Source: Hyphomonas sp. Mor2
GTDB lineage: Bacteria > Pseudomonadota > Alphaproteobacteria > Caulobacterales > Hyphomonadaceae
DNA: 64,000 nucleotides
Assembly (NCBI RefSeq): GCF_001854405.1
Contig: NZ_CP017718.1
Coordinates: 3,100,001 to 3,164,000 of the forward strand
Direction: 5' to 3'
Position numbers and translations under genes: made by a program
Notes under the pieces: model-generated
What the model was told of the DNA's origin: nothing
What the model saw: the letters and a program-made list of their open reading frames with translations, nothing else
Databases searched by the model: none
In this document: piece by piece, positions 26,724 to 34,391 of the stretch
Numbering within the stretch: position 1 is the first letter of the stretch
Layout of the letters: the number at the start of each line of letters is the position of its first letter

Positions 26724-27937
26724 TACTGGTGCTCCCGCAGACCGAGGACGCGTTTGGCGACCACGTTGAGATTGATTTCACTGGTGCCGCCTTCGATCGA
26801 ATTGCCTTTGGATCGCAACCAGCCGCGCGTGGCCTTCTTGGCATCGTCTGCAAAGCCATCCCCGTCCCAGCCGAGGCCATCTGTGCCCAGCGCTTCAACT
26901 AGAAGCTCGCATTTGTCCTGGTTCATCTTGGCAGCGGCATATTTCATGATCGAGGCAGTATGCCCCACTTCCTGACCGGCTTTGGCTTCTTCGGTGGAGC
27001 GCTGAACGGTCAAGCCGAACGCCTTGGAATACATCAGGTGCTCAGTAATACGGGCACGCAGGTCGCCATCAGCGACCCGGCCGGATTCATCGACGCCGAC
27101 ATGCTGTTTGGCATATTCCTGCGGCGGCAGGATGCCCGATCCGCCGGTGCCGCCAAAGCCGCCCGCCGAGATTGACGAGCGCTCGAATTGCAACAGCCGT
27201 TTGGCGATCGTCCAGCCGGCATTCAATTCTCCGACGAGCTGGTCCTTGGGCACTTTCACATCGGTGAAGAAGGTCTCGCAGAAAGGCGAGGAACCTGAAA
27301 TCAGCTTGATGGGGCGCGCTTCGACCCCTTCGGTCTCCATGTCGAAGACGAGGAAGCTGATGCCTTCATGTTTGACCGTCTTGTCGGTCCGTACCAGGCA
27401 GAAAATCCAGTCTGCCTGATCGGCATAGGAGGTCCAGACTTTCTGGCCGTTGATCAGCCAATGATCGCCCTTGTCCTCGCATTTGGTCTGCAGGCCTGCC
27501 AGGTCCGAGCCGGCGCCCGGCTCTGAATAACCCTGACACCAGCGCGTCTTGCCTTTCACGATGTCGGGAATGTAGCGCTTCTTCTGCTCTTCATTGCCAA
27601 ACTCGAGCAGCGCAGGGCCGAACATCCAGAGGCCAAAGGAGAAGAGCGCCGGGCGCGCCCGGATCTTACGCAACTCCTGCTGCAGGATGCGGGCCTGGGC
27701 CTTGTTGAGGCCGCCGCCGCCATACTTGGCGGGCCATTCCGGAGCCGTCCAACCTTGCTCGCCCATGCGTTCAAGCCAGAGTTTCGACTCCGGGTTCTTG
27801 AATTTTTCGCGCGTACCGCCCCAGACGATTTCATCGTCCTTGAGCGGGGTCCGCATGCTGGGCGGGCAATTTTCCTCGAGCCAGTCGCGCACGCTTGTGC
27901 GGAATTCGTCGAGATCTTCAGGGGCATCAAAGGCCAT
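26723..27937 (-). CDS. acyl-CoA dehydrogenase (first subunit-like)
   Basis: A 404-residue acyl-CoA dehydrogenase. It has the family segments WCQGYSEPGAGSDLAGL, KVWTSYADQADWIFCLVRT and SKGNSIEGGTSEINLNVVAKRVLGL, the last being the usual C-terminal region of long-chain or sterol-type FadE proteins. Three ATGs are adjacent (27943, 27940, 27937), and the last is favoured by GGGAG spacing. It is the first gene of a two-gene operon with the next dehydrogenase (1-nt overlap), ended by the terminator at 25521-25551. The pair is likely an alpha2beta2 enzyme, inferred from arrangement. Confidence 0.92.
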   Translation of the reverse strand: MAFDAPEDLDEFRTSVRDWLEENCPPSMRTPLKDDEIVWGGTREKFKNPESKLWLERMGEQGWTAPEWPAKYGGGGLNKAQARILQQELRKIRARPALFSFGLWMFGPALLEFGNEEQKKRYIPDIVKGKTRWCQGYSEPGAGSDLAGLQTKCEDKGDHWLINGQKVWTSYADQADWIFCLVRTDKTVKHEGISFLVFDMETEGVEARPIKLISGSSPFCETFFTDVKVPKDQLVGELNAGWTIAKRLLQFERSSISAGGFGGTGGSGILPPQEYAKQHVGVDESGRVADGDLRARITEHLMYSKAFGLTVQRSTEEAKAGQEVGHTASIMKYAAAKMNQDKCELLVEALGTDGLGWDGDGFADDAKKATRGWLRSKGNSIEGGTSEINLNVVAKRVLGLREHQ

Positions 27938-28040
27938 CATCATTCTCCCGTATTGGTGCCGGTGCACCTGCTTTTGTTCGCAGATGCAGCACCATAACGA
28001 GCCGGTCAGGCGATGACCATGTCTGACGCCGGGGCAGAGC

Positions 28041-28430
28041 CTATCCTTCTAACGGATAGGCAAATTCCTCGCGCGTGATCTTGCCAGCCTCGTTGACGTA
28101 ATAAGTGGCGATCTCGCGCATCTGCATGCGCTGACCGCTCTCTTTCTCGGTCACGTCGATGTCGAAGATGACGCTGAAACGATCCGAGCCGTGCACGAAC
28201 GGCCCCTCAACTGTATTGGAGTGCAGTTCATGGGCGCCATACCACCATTCATTTTTCGCCTTGATCGCCTCGAGACCTACCGCCTCTGCGCTGCCGGTCG
28301 GCATCGGAGTGGCTTCGACCGAGACGGCGTCTTGCGTGTAATATTTGTCCTGCAGCTCCTGTTCGGTCTGGTTTGAGCAATGCTCGACCACGGTTTGTCC
28401 GAGTTGCATGAGTTCCTGCGCTGTAGGCAT
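28041..28430 (-). CDS. SnoaL-like / NTF2-fold protein
   Basis: A 129-residue protein of the SnoaL-like (nuclear transport factor 2 fold) group. The cone-shaped fold is suggested by the N-terminal helices, YYTQDAVSVEA, the ELHSNTVEGPFVHGSDRFSVIFDID strands and REIATYYVNEAGKITREEF. Members include polyketide cyclases, isomerases and many uncharacterised proteins. ATG at 28430 is preferred over the preceding GTG because AGGACAG is well placed. Position upstream of the acyl-CoA dehydrogenase pair on the same strand, with 100 nt between, hints at a link to their pathway. Confidence 0.75.
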   Translation of the reverse strand: MPTAQELMQLGQTVVEHCSNQTEQELQDKYYTQDAVSVEATPMPTGSAEAVGLEAIKAKNEWWYGAHELHSNTVEGPFVHGSDRFSVIFDIDVTEKESGQRMQMREIATYYVNEAGKITREEFAYPLEG

Positions 28431-28448
28431 CACCTGTCCTCCTTTGTG

Positions 28449-28462
28449 TTATGAGAACATAA
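28449..28462. promoter_or_regulatory. inverted repeat TTATG-AGAA-CATAA upstream of the SnoaL-like gene
   Basis: Five-base arms around four bases, about 19 nt before the start codon of the minus-strand SnoaL-like gene. A dimeric regulator could bind here, but the arms are short and AT-rich. Confidence 0.3.
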
Positions 28463-28501
28463 TGCGAACAAATCTAATTGAGTCAAGTGACAGTTTTGTT
28501 T

Positions 28502-28741
28502 CTAGAAGCGGCCAAACATGCTGTTTTCAGGGCCGGTTTCGACTCCAACAAGGTTGAGCAGATGCACGACGATCAGAAACACCGCGAAGACACAGCCAAT
28601 CATAACCAGGCCCCAGGGCACCTGGTGTGGACGCTGATCCTGCTTGCGCACCGTGCCCATTTTGGACTGCGCAAACACGCCAAGGGCGATGAATCCCACG
28701 GCCAGGCTCAGGCTGATGATCCAGTCGAGTAAGATGGGCAA
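28502..28741 (-). CDS. small two-helix membrane protein
   Basis: A 79-residue product from TTG at 28741, overlapping the end of the upstream glycosyltransferase by 34 nt. It has two hydrophobic helices (about residues 4-23 and 42-63) joined by a basic loop (KMGTVRKQDQRPHQVPWG). I do not recognise the family. The overlap makes translational coupling to the glycosyltransferase likely, so it may be a small accessory subunit. The start is uncertain, since GGAG is only 2 nt from the TTG and no ATG is available before the first helix. Confidence 0.5.
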   Translation of the reverse strand: MPILLDWIISLSLAVGFIALGVFAQSKMGTVRKQDQRPHQVPWGLVMIGCVFAVFLIVVHLLNLVGVETGPENSMFGRF

Positions 28742-30213
28742 CGCTCCGCTTGATTGGGTCGGTGCGGGGTCTTTGCCCAGAAAAACGGTTTGTTCGCAAG
28801 CTCCCAGACCGCGTGATATGCAGCCAGGCTGTGCAGCGGCCAGTAAAGAGGGCGAGTCGCGATGGCGATCACGCGCATCCCGCTCCATTTCCCGGGCGCG
28901 AGCACATCGCTGATCAAACCCACGAGAAGGCCCGCGATAAGCAGAACGAGTCCGGCCCGACCCACCTCAAGCTCGCCTGACCAGAACGAGAATGCCACCA
29001 GAGCCGAGAACGGCGCATGCGCGAGTGAGGTCAGCACCGTCCCGCCGAGCGATGTCTGCATGAGAAGAAAGCGCACCGCGCCCAATTGGCGAAACGTCTT
29101 TATGGGATCGCGCATCAGTACCAGCCAGGTTTGCAGAAATCCTTTTAGCCATCGGCTCCGCTGAGCGCGCCAGACGCCAAACCGGGTTGGCGCAGCTTCG
29201 AACGTCGGCGTGCGAACCGATTCGGTTATCAAGCCTGCCCGTGCCATCCGCATACCAAGATCAGCGTCTTCGGTGACGTTCCATGCATCCCAGCCGCCCA
29301 GAGCCAGTACGGCTTCGCGCCGAACATGATTGCTGGTACCGCCGAGCGGGATGGGCATGCGATAGATGGACAGGCCGGGAACAAGCAGCCCGAACTGAAC
29401 GCCATATTCCAGCCCCCAATGAGCAGATATCCAGCTCGCATCTGCATTGCGGGCCACTAATGGAGCTTGCACACAGACAACGTTCGAGGGTGCATGTCGG
29501 AGTACGTTCCAGACAGCGTGCAACTGATCTGGATGCGGCTGATCTTCGACATCATAGATGGTCAGAAATTCCCCGCGGGCCATGGTCAGGCCATAGTTCA
29601 AGGCATTCGGCTTCGTCTTGGGGCCTCCAGGCGGCACCTGGATCAGGCGTGTGGAAGGCGGGAAGTGCGCCGTCTTGGCGGCTTCGAACGTCCCGGGATC
29701 GTCGGTCTCGAACAGGATAAGAAATTCGATTTTGTCAGCGGGCCAGGAGATCTCGCACAGGGCTTTGGCCAGTTGTGACATCATTCGCTCTTCGCGATAG
29801 GCAGCGACCATGATGGTGAAGGTTGGACAGTCTGCATCGGAATTGCGGACAACGCGGTCGGGTGGAAACAGGAAACGGGCGCCGGCGCCAACCATGACCA
29901 GGAGCAGACGGATCAGGATCAGCACGCTGAATATGATCAGAAGCACCCAGGACAAGAGGGTCGCGGTCGCACTCGGCTGCAAGAGGAAGGCGACCCCGGA
30001 CCACGCAATGAAGATGTTCCATGTCGCCCGTTGAGCCACCGAGATCCTCGCGCGATAGGAGTATGCCTCCAGAGGCGCAGGAAGAACCCGGGGTTCTCCA
30101 TGCTGAGAAATGGGGGATTGCAGAAAGAATTCAGTATTTGATCTAGAGAAATTAGGCCGAATACGATCCAGAAAATCTTCTATACTTGTATCATATAATA
30201 TATAATCACCCAT
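28708..30213 (-). CDS. membrane glycosyltransferase family 2
   Basis: A 501-residue processive-type GT2 enzyme. Two membrane helices lie around 65-105, followed by the catalytic domain. Catalytic elements are FETDD, the DXD-like YDVEDQPHPDQLHAV, TEDADLGMRMARAG and the QRSRWLKG motif seen in cellulose synthase- and hyaluronan synthase-like enzymes. Further helices form the C-terminal channel part. It probably makes or exports a polysaccharide, but the sugar is unknown. The first 45 codons are AT-rich and no ribosome binding site is obvious at 30213, so the true start may lie further downstream. A small membrane protein gene overlaps the 3' end. Confidence 0.85.
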   Translation of the reverse strand: MGDYILYDTSIEDFLDRIRPNFSRSNTEFFLQSPISQHGEPRVLPAPLEAYSYRARISVAQRATWNIFIAWSGVAFLLQPSATATLLSWVLLIIFSVLILIRLLLVMVGAGARFLFPPDRVVRNSDADCPTFTIMVAAYREERMMSQLAKALCEISWPADKIEFLILFETDDPGTFEAAKTAHFPPSTRLIQVPPGGPKTKPNALNYGLTMARGEFLTIYDVEDQPHPDQLHAVWNVLRHAPSNVVCVQAPLVARNADASWISAHWGLEYGVQFGLLVPGLSIYRMPIPLGGTSNHVRREAVLALGGWDAWNVTEDADLGMRMARAGLITESVRTPTFEAAPTRFGVWRAQRSRWLKGFLQTWLVLMRDPIKTFRQLGAVRFLLMQTSLGGTVLTSLAHAPFSALVAFSFWSGELEVGRAGLVLLIAGLLVGLISDVLAPGKWSGMRVIAIATRPLYWPLHSLAAYHAVWELANKPFFWAKTPHRPNQAERCPSYSTGSSA

Positions 30214-30321
30214 ATCAGACTAAAGATAAAAAATCGGATATGAGACAAGAAACCTGAAGTTGAGAATTCAGGGGTCATGCTGGGTGTGGACAAATCGCGC
30301 TGTTTGTTCTATATATGTTCC

Positions 30322-31194
30322 ATGAGTGGCGTACACGTTCTTTGGTTTCGGCAGGATTTGCGGGTGCATGATCACGCCCCGCTCAAGGCGGCATGCCTGG
30401 CGGCTGCGCGCGATGGAGGGCGCGTGGTGCCGCTTTTCCTTATCGACCCGAAAGAGACGCCGAGCCGCTTCTTGGTCGAGAGTTTGAAAGATCTGGATGC
30501 CGCCCTGGAACAGCGTGGCGGACAATTGCATTACAGGCAGGGTGATCCGGCGGAGGTTCTGTCAGAGCTGCATCGCCGGCACAATCTGCGGAGTTTGCAT
30601 TTATACGAAACTGCGCTCCCAAGCCCGACTGAGGCGGAGGTTGAAGCCTGGTGCATGCGGGCGGGTGTAGCCTGGCGAATGTATCCGCAATTCGGGCCGG
30701 AACTGAGCTCGGAACGTTCTGTGTCGGCCGCCGAGGCCTGGGACGCGTTCATGGCGGCGCCGCGACACGAGGCGCCCGGTGTGCTTCCTGCCGCGCAAAT
30801 CGGGATTGGTCAGCCACCGGCCGTGCCATTGAGTGAGGATGATCCAACATATGCGCTCGGTGGTCGCAAGGCGGCGATTGAAACGATGAGGAGTGTGCTC
30901 GGACGCGTTTCTGATCTCGACCGGATCGCGACCGCATCGGAACCGGACGGCGCCTATGCGAAACAACTGGCTCCGTATCTTGAGCTTGGCCTGATTTCGG
31001 TCCGTGAGACCTGGCAGGCTGCGGTGACGGCCCGCAATCAGTATCTGGCCGCGGGCCAGGATATCCGCGCCGCGCGCGTGACTGATCTGATTCGACATTT
31101 ACCCGACGTCTGGCGTGCGCGCCTGTGTCCGGCGTTCGGCAAGTCGCCTTCGGTTCGGGCCCGCCCCGGCGGTCAATTGTCCCTGGATCTGTAG
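30322..31194 (+). CDS. truncated deoxyribodipyrimidine photolyase/cryptochrome-like protein
   Basis: Photolyase/cryptochrome homologue of only 290 aa, while intact members have about 450-520. The N-terminal alpha/beta antenna domain is clear (VLWFRQDLRVHDHAPL, then the linker to about residue 190). The sequence reaches QLAPYLELGLISVRE (around 215-229), which matches the start of the FAD-binding helical domain, and then ends within about 60 unrelated residues. The remainder of the FAD pocket is missing, and no continuing frame is visible downstream. It is either a decayed gene or a short protein that keeps only the chromophore domain. DNA repair activity is unlikely. ATG at 30322 is the family start. 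Confidence 0.72.
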   Translation: MSGVHVLWFRQDLRVHDHAPLKAACLAAARDGGRVVPLFLIDPKETPSRFLVESLKDLDAALEQRGGQLHYRQGDPAEVLSELHRRHNLRSLHLYETALPSPTEAEVEAWCMRAGVAWRMYPQFGPELSSERSVSAAEAWDAFMAAPRHEAPGVLPAAQIGIGQPPAVPLSEDDPTYALGGRKAAIETMRSVLGRVSDLDRIATASEPDGAYAKQLAPYLELGLISVRETWQAAVTARNQYLAAGQDIRAARVTDLIRHLPDVWRARLCPAFGKSPSVRARPGGQLSLDL

Positions 31195-31235
31195 CGCACA
31201 GCGGCGTTTGCAGGGGAAATCTGCAGAAAATTGCC

Positions 31236-31267
31236 GAAAAACGATATTCACATATTGAAAAACGATA
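31236..31267. repeat. two 11-bp direct repeats 21 bp apart
   Basis: GAAAAACGATA occurs at 31236-31246 and again at 31257-31267, so the repeats lie on the same helix face. They are upstream of a small ORF unit and could bind a dimeric or tandem regulator. Confidence 0.5.
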
Positions 31268-31320
31268 ATACCGGTGTTAAGTTCATCTTCGTCAGGCAGA
31301 ACTCAAAAGGGTCGTCTGAT

Positions 31321-31335
31321 CCCGGCAAAACCGGG
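31321..31335 (+). promoter_or_regulatory. 5-bp hairpin CCCGG-CAAAA-CCGGG in the leader of the small ORF
   Basis: A GC-rich stem with a 5-nt loop, 24 nt upstream of the ATG at 31360. No T-run follows, so it is not an intrinsic terminator. It may be a leader structure or part of an RNA. Confidence 0.35.
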
Positions 31336-31359
31336 CCAACGATAAAAAGGACTAAAACA

Positions 31360-31548
31360 ATGCAAGCGACTTCCTCCCCAGTCACGTCTTCAATTTATAA
31401 TTCCGGTTCGGTGTTTAGCGCCGCGACGTTTTCGGACGAGGCGGGCAGCCATATTCTGCCCGCGCTGAAAAAAGCGGCCAGCGATGCCGGGCGCGACCAT
31501 CTCCTCGTCCGTCGCCGCCGGCGCGGCGGTCGTCGCAGCGCGCGCTAA
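31360..31548 (+). CDS. small Arg-rich protein of unknown function
   Basis: A 62-residue ORF with AAGG 9 nt before its ATG. The first 30 residues are Ser/Thr-rich, a middle helix (ILPALKKAASDAG) follows, and the last 15 residues are highly basic (LLVRRRRRGGRRSAR). No family was recognised. It sits in its own unit between direct repeats upstream and a strong terminator downstream. It could be a nucleic-acid binding peptide, or the unit could act mainly as an RNA. Coding status is uncertain. Confidence 0.42.
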   Translation: MQATSSPVTSSIYNSGSVFSAATFSDEAGSHILPALKKAASDAGRDHLLVRRRRRGGRRSAR

Positions 31549-31573
31549 ATCAGACGGCCCGGCTTAATCAGAA

Positions 31574-31602
31574 CGCCCCGTGTCTCCCGCCACGGGGCGG
31601 TC
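31574..31602 (+). terminator. intrinsic terminator after the small ORF
   Basis: CGCCCCGTG and CACGGGGCG form a perfect 9-bp stem around 8 nt, followed by GTCTT. It closes the 31.36 kb unit and also lies downstream of sixA's convergent end. Confidence 0.75.
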
Positions 31603-31629
31603 TTGCGTCCAGCGGGAGATGGCGGTGTG

Positions 31630-32148
31630 TCAGACGCCCGTGAAATCCTTGGGTTTCATGAAATTCTGAAGCCTGAAATGCGCCGGTACAAAGGCGCCGT
31701 CATCCTCGGCTTCAAACATTACCACGCCGCCGGTTGGCAGTTTCGAAGAGATCCGGATGGCCGCCTGATGATCGGCGCTGCCGGAAGCGCGGAGCAGGCT
31801 GAGTGACAGGTCATGCAGCCCTGGATTGTGGCCGATAATGATCAAGGTGCGCGCGCCGTCATGATCGCTGATAATGTCGGCAATGCCCCGCTCGCCGGCG
31901 AGATAGAGATCATCTTCCAGAAGCGTGTCGCAGGTGCCGAATACCTCTGCCAGGTGGCTCCAGGTCTCTCGCGTCCGACGCGCGGTGGAGAGGATCGCCT
32001 TTTCCGGCGACCAGTCTTCGTCTTTCAAGGCCCTGGCCATGATTTCAGCCGCCTCATGTCCGACCGGGGTCAGCGCCCGTGCGTGATCATCGATCCCCTC
32101 CGTCCAGGGCTCGGTTTTCGCATGACGCATGAGGATTAGGCGTTTCAT
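31630..32148 (-). CDS. SixA-type histidine phosphatase
   Basis: A 172-residue member of the histidine phosphatase (phosphoglycerate mutase-like) superfamily. The RHG-type motif LMRHAKTEPW is at the N-terminus, STARRTRETW holds the second arginine, and TLIIIGHNPGLHDL holds the second catalytic histidine. The short length and pattern fit SixA, which in E. coli dephosphorylates a phosphohistidine of a phosphotransfer protein. The partner here is unknown. It converges on the small ORF terminator and is divergent from the peroxiredoxin gene. Confidence 0.85.
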   Translation of the reverse strand: MKRLILMRHAKTEPWTEGIDDHARALTPVGHEAAEIMARALKDEDWSPEKAILSTARRTRETWSHLAEVFGTCDTLLEDDLYLAGERGIADIISDHDGARTLIIIGHNPGLHDLSLSLLRASGSADHQAAIRISSKLPTGGVVMFEAEDDGAFVPAHFRLQNFMKPKDFTGV

Positions 32149-32271
32149 TTATGATCCTTTGAAACGGTGCAGGAAAACTAAACCTGCGAGTCAGACTTGG
32201 GCGGTTGGAACCCTACCGCATAGGCCCCACTTTCGCTGCAGAAATCAAGCCAATTTACAAGGAGAGGTCAG

Positions 32272-32907
32272 ATGAGCCTACTGCTCGGTGACACCGCCCC
32301 CGATTTTGAAACAGAGACCACAGAAGGCCGGATCCGCTTCCATGAATGGATCGGCGACGATTGGGTTGTGTTCTTCTCCCACCCGGCGGATTTCACGCCG
32401 GTCTGCACAACCGAGCTCGGCTACACGGCGAAACTGAAAGACAAACTGGCCGCCCGCGGGGCCAAGGCGCTGGTCATCTCGGTCGACACGGTGGAGGCCC
32501 ACAAGAAGTGGATCGCGGACATTGAAGACACGCAAGGCGCGATCGTGAACTTCCCGATCATTGGCGATCCGGAGAAGAAAGTCGCGACCTTGTACAATAT
32601 GATCCACCCCAATGCCGATGCCAAGGTCACGGTCCGCGCGGTCTATGTCATCGACAATAACAAGAAGATCCGCGCCTCGATCATCTATCCGCCTTCGGCG
32701 GGCCGGAACTTTGATGAGATCCTGCGCCTGATCGACAGTCTGCAGCTGACCGACAATCACAAGGTCGCCACGCCGGTGAACTGGCAGGATGGCGACGATG
32801 TGATCATCGTTCCCAGCGTCACCAATGAAGAGGCCGATGAGCTGTTCCCGAAAGGCTATAAGGAAATCCGTCCCTATCTGCGCACGACGCCGCAGCCCAA
32901 CAAATAG
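32272..32907 (+). CDS. 1-Cys peroxiredoxin (Prx6 class)
   Basis: A 211-residue peroxiredoxin that reduces hydrogen peroxide and organic hydroperoxides in the cytoplasm. The peroxidatic cysteine is Cys45 in PADFTPVCTTE, and no resolving cysteine follows, so it is of the 1-Cys type. The long C-terminal domain (VATPVNWQDGDDVIIVPSV) is typical of the Prx6 class. Ribosome binding site AAGGAGAGG is well placed. A strong terminator follows 24 nt after the stop, so it is probably monocistronic. It is divergent from the histidine phosphatase gene. Confidence 0.94.
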   Translation: MSLLLGDTAPDFETETTEGRIRFHEWIGDDWVVFFSHPADFTPVCTTELGYTAKLKDKLAARGAKALVISVDTVEAHKKWIADIEDTQGAIVNFPIIGDPEKKVATLYNMIHPNADAKVTVRAVYVIDNNKKIRASIIYPPSAGRNFDEILRLIDSLQLTDNHKVATPVNWQDGDDVIIVPSVTNEEADELFPKGYKEIRPYLRTTPQPNK

Positions 32908-32931
32908 AACGCTCGACACAAGCTCGAATCA

Positions 32932-32965
32932 AAACGCCGGCTCTGCCTCAGAGCCGGCGTTTTTT
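32932..32965 (+). terminator. intrinsic terminator after the peroxiredoxin gene
   Basis: A perfect 14-bp stem with a 3-nt loop followed by a T-run. The 5' arm also starts with A-run bases, so it could work in both directions and serve the convergent SDR gene. Confidence 0.9.
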
Positions 32966-32983
32966 CTGGGTCAAGGCCCGGGT

Positions 32984-33748
32984 CTAGGGATGGTTCCACC
33001 AAGCCACATCCGAGAAGGAACGCAGGTCGAGCTCATGCGTCCAGGCCGAGCGGTGCTGCGTGGCGACATGATAATACGTCTCCGCCATCTCTGCCGGGAT
33101 CAGCAGCCCGTCTTCAGAGCCGCGCGTTTCACGCAGTTTCTGGAACAGTTCCGGACCCAGCAGCTTGCCGAGCGTGTCCGGCGCATCGACGGCACCATCG
33201 ACCAGGATATGCGCCACATGGATGCCGTTTGAGGCATATTGCGCATTCAGGGTCTGGCACAGCATGCGGCGCCCGCCCATGGCGGCGGCGTGCGAATGCT
33301 GGCCCTTGTTGCCGCGCACCGCCGCCGTGGCCGAGGTGACGATTATCGCGCCGCTGCCACGTTCAGCCATCAGCGGGCAGACGGTCTTGGCCAGGCGGAA
33401 CAGGCCGAACGTGCCGAGCCGCCAGCCCATTTCGAATTGCTTGTAGGTCGTCGCTTCCAGCGGCACATTGCCAATCTGCGCGCCGAGATTGTAAAGCACC
33501 ACTTCGATTGGGCCGATATTCTTTTCGACATGCATGACCGCATCCTCGATCGCATCGTCGTCAATCGCGTTCAGCAACAGGCCGGTCGCCTCGCCGCCGG
33601 CGGCCTTGATCCCGTCCACCAGCCGGTCGAGCCCTTCCTTGTCGCTGCGCCGACAGAGCACGGCATGATAGCCTTCGCTGGCGAATTTCGTGCCCACCGT
33701 GCCGCCAATCCCGGCCCCGGCGCCGATCACAAGACAGACTGGTTTCAT
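32984..33748 (-). CDS. atypical short-chain dehydrogenase/reductase lacking YxxxK
   Basis: A 254-residue SDR. The cofactor motif reads GAGAGIGG and the NNAG motif is YNLGAQ. The expected catalytic Tyr and Lys near residues 150-157 are absent: the segment reads GQHSHAAAMGG after the serine region VTSATAA. It may have lost dehydrogenase activity or may use another mechanism. Family relatives with this pattern are usually labelled generic SDR proteins. It starts at ATG 33748, just beside the repeat-rich region, and converges with the peroxiredoxin terminator. Confidence 0.78.
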   Translation of the reverse strand: MKPVCLVIGAGAGIGGTVGTKFASEGYHAVLCRRSDKEGLDRLVDGIKAAGGEATGLLLNAIDDDAIEDAVMHVEKNIGPIEVVLYNLGAQIGNVPLEATTYKQFEMGWRLGTFGLFRLAKTVCPLMAERGSGAIIVTSATAAVRGNKGQHSHAAAMGGRRMLCQTLNAQYASNGIHVAHILVDGAVDAPDTLGKLLGPELFQKLRETRGSEDGLLIPAEMAETYYHVATQHRSAWTHELDLRSFSDVAWWNHP

Positions 33749-33996
33749 CGCTTAACCCTCCTTGAGTTCTATTTTGGAACTATGCCTGCGCAACCGCGGA
33801 GTCGTCAATGCAGGATCCGTCGAATTGCGCGATTGAAAAACTAAACAGTGCGGTTCGCTGAAATGCGACTCAAGCTTGCGCAAATGCCGCTGAAGTTTGC
33901 TGAACTGTGCTGGAACGCGCATCAGGCGTGCCGAGGGTCGCCTCATTCTGAGCGTATCGACGGACAAGGAGGTCCTGTGGGACGCCGGGCCGTTTA

Positions 33997-34017
33997 TCCT
34001 TCGACGCGGCTCAGGAT
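33997..34017. repeat. REP-like element, diverged copy
   Basis: TCCTTCGACGCGGCTCAGGA followed by T. It shares the TCCTTCGAC...GCTCAGGA core with the copies at 34.2-34.3 kb and 35.7 kb. Confidence 0.6.
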
Positions 34018-34211
34018 CAGGGCCGGGTTTGCGGTCACTTGTCCTGGGTCAAATTCCGAACTCATCCAGGGCCCAGGGGCGGTCATCACCCACACGTGCA
34101 GCGAAGAGCAGAAGCGAAAACACCTCTCCCGACCTGAGCCGCCAGATCTCGTGCTGGACCCCACGGAAGAGTCCGTGGGGAGCGCTTGAAGGGAACCTCA
34201 GGTCTTCAGGC

Positions 34212-34293
34212 CCTCATCCTGAGCGAAGTCGAAGGATAAAGGGCCGGGCTTCCCAGAAGCCTGCCTCGTCCTTCGACTTCGCTCAGGATGAGG
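34212..34293. repeat. 25-bp perfect inverted repeat of the REP-like element
   Basis: Positions 34212-34236 and 34269-34293 are exact reverse complements over 25 bases, separated by 32 nt. The core is TCCTTCGACTTCGCTCAGGA. Paired inverted copies are a common REP layout and may fold as a large hairpin. Confidence 0.85.
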
Positions 34294-34327
34294 CTTCAAG
34301 GGGGTATCTCGATCTTTACGTCCGCTT
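34263..34327 (+). repeat. 65-bp direct repeat, copy 1
   Basis: Matches 35732-35796 with four mismatches by eye. It starts with the REP-like core and runs through CTTCAAGG to a CGTCCGCTT end that leads into a GTCYGCTT hairpin. Noncoding. Confidence 0.85.
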
Positions 34328-34391
34328 AAACGCCGAGAGCAGAGATCAGGCTTGGGTCCGCGGCTTCGCCCTCGTCCGGAACGATTTGAAA

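Larger units (their letters stand above)
33749..34391. other. 643-bp repeat-rich region without a gene
   Basis: No convincing coding sequence. It contains a REP-like element at 33997-34017, a 25-bp inverted repeat (34212-34236 and 34269-34293) and the first copy of a 65-bp direct repeat (34263-34327). Short open frames on both strands run across the repeats and have no family resemblance. Confidence 0.7.

Noticed and set aside
31195..31359. Possible continuation of the truncated photolyase in another frame
   Set aside because: No frame in this stretch gives FAD-domain motifs such as the helices expected after PYLELGLISVRE, so a single frameshift cannot restore the gene.
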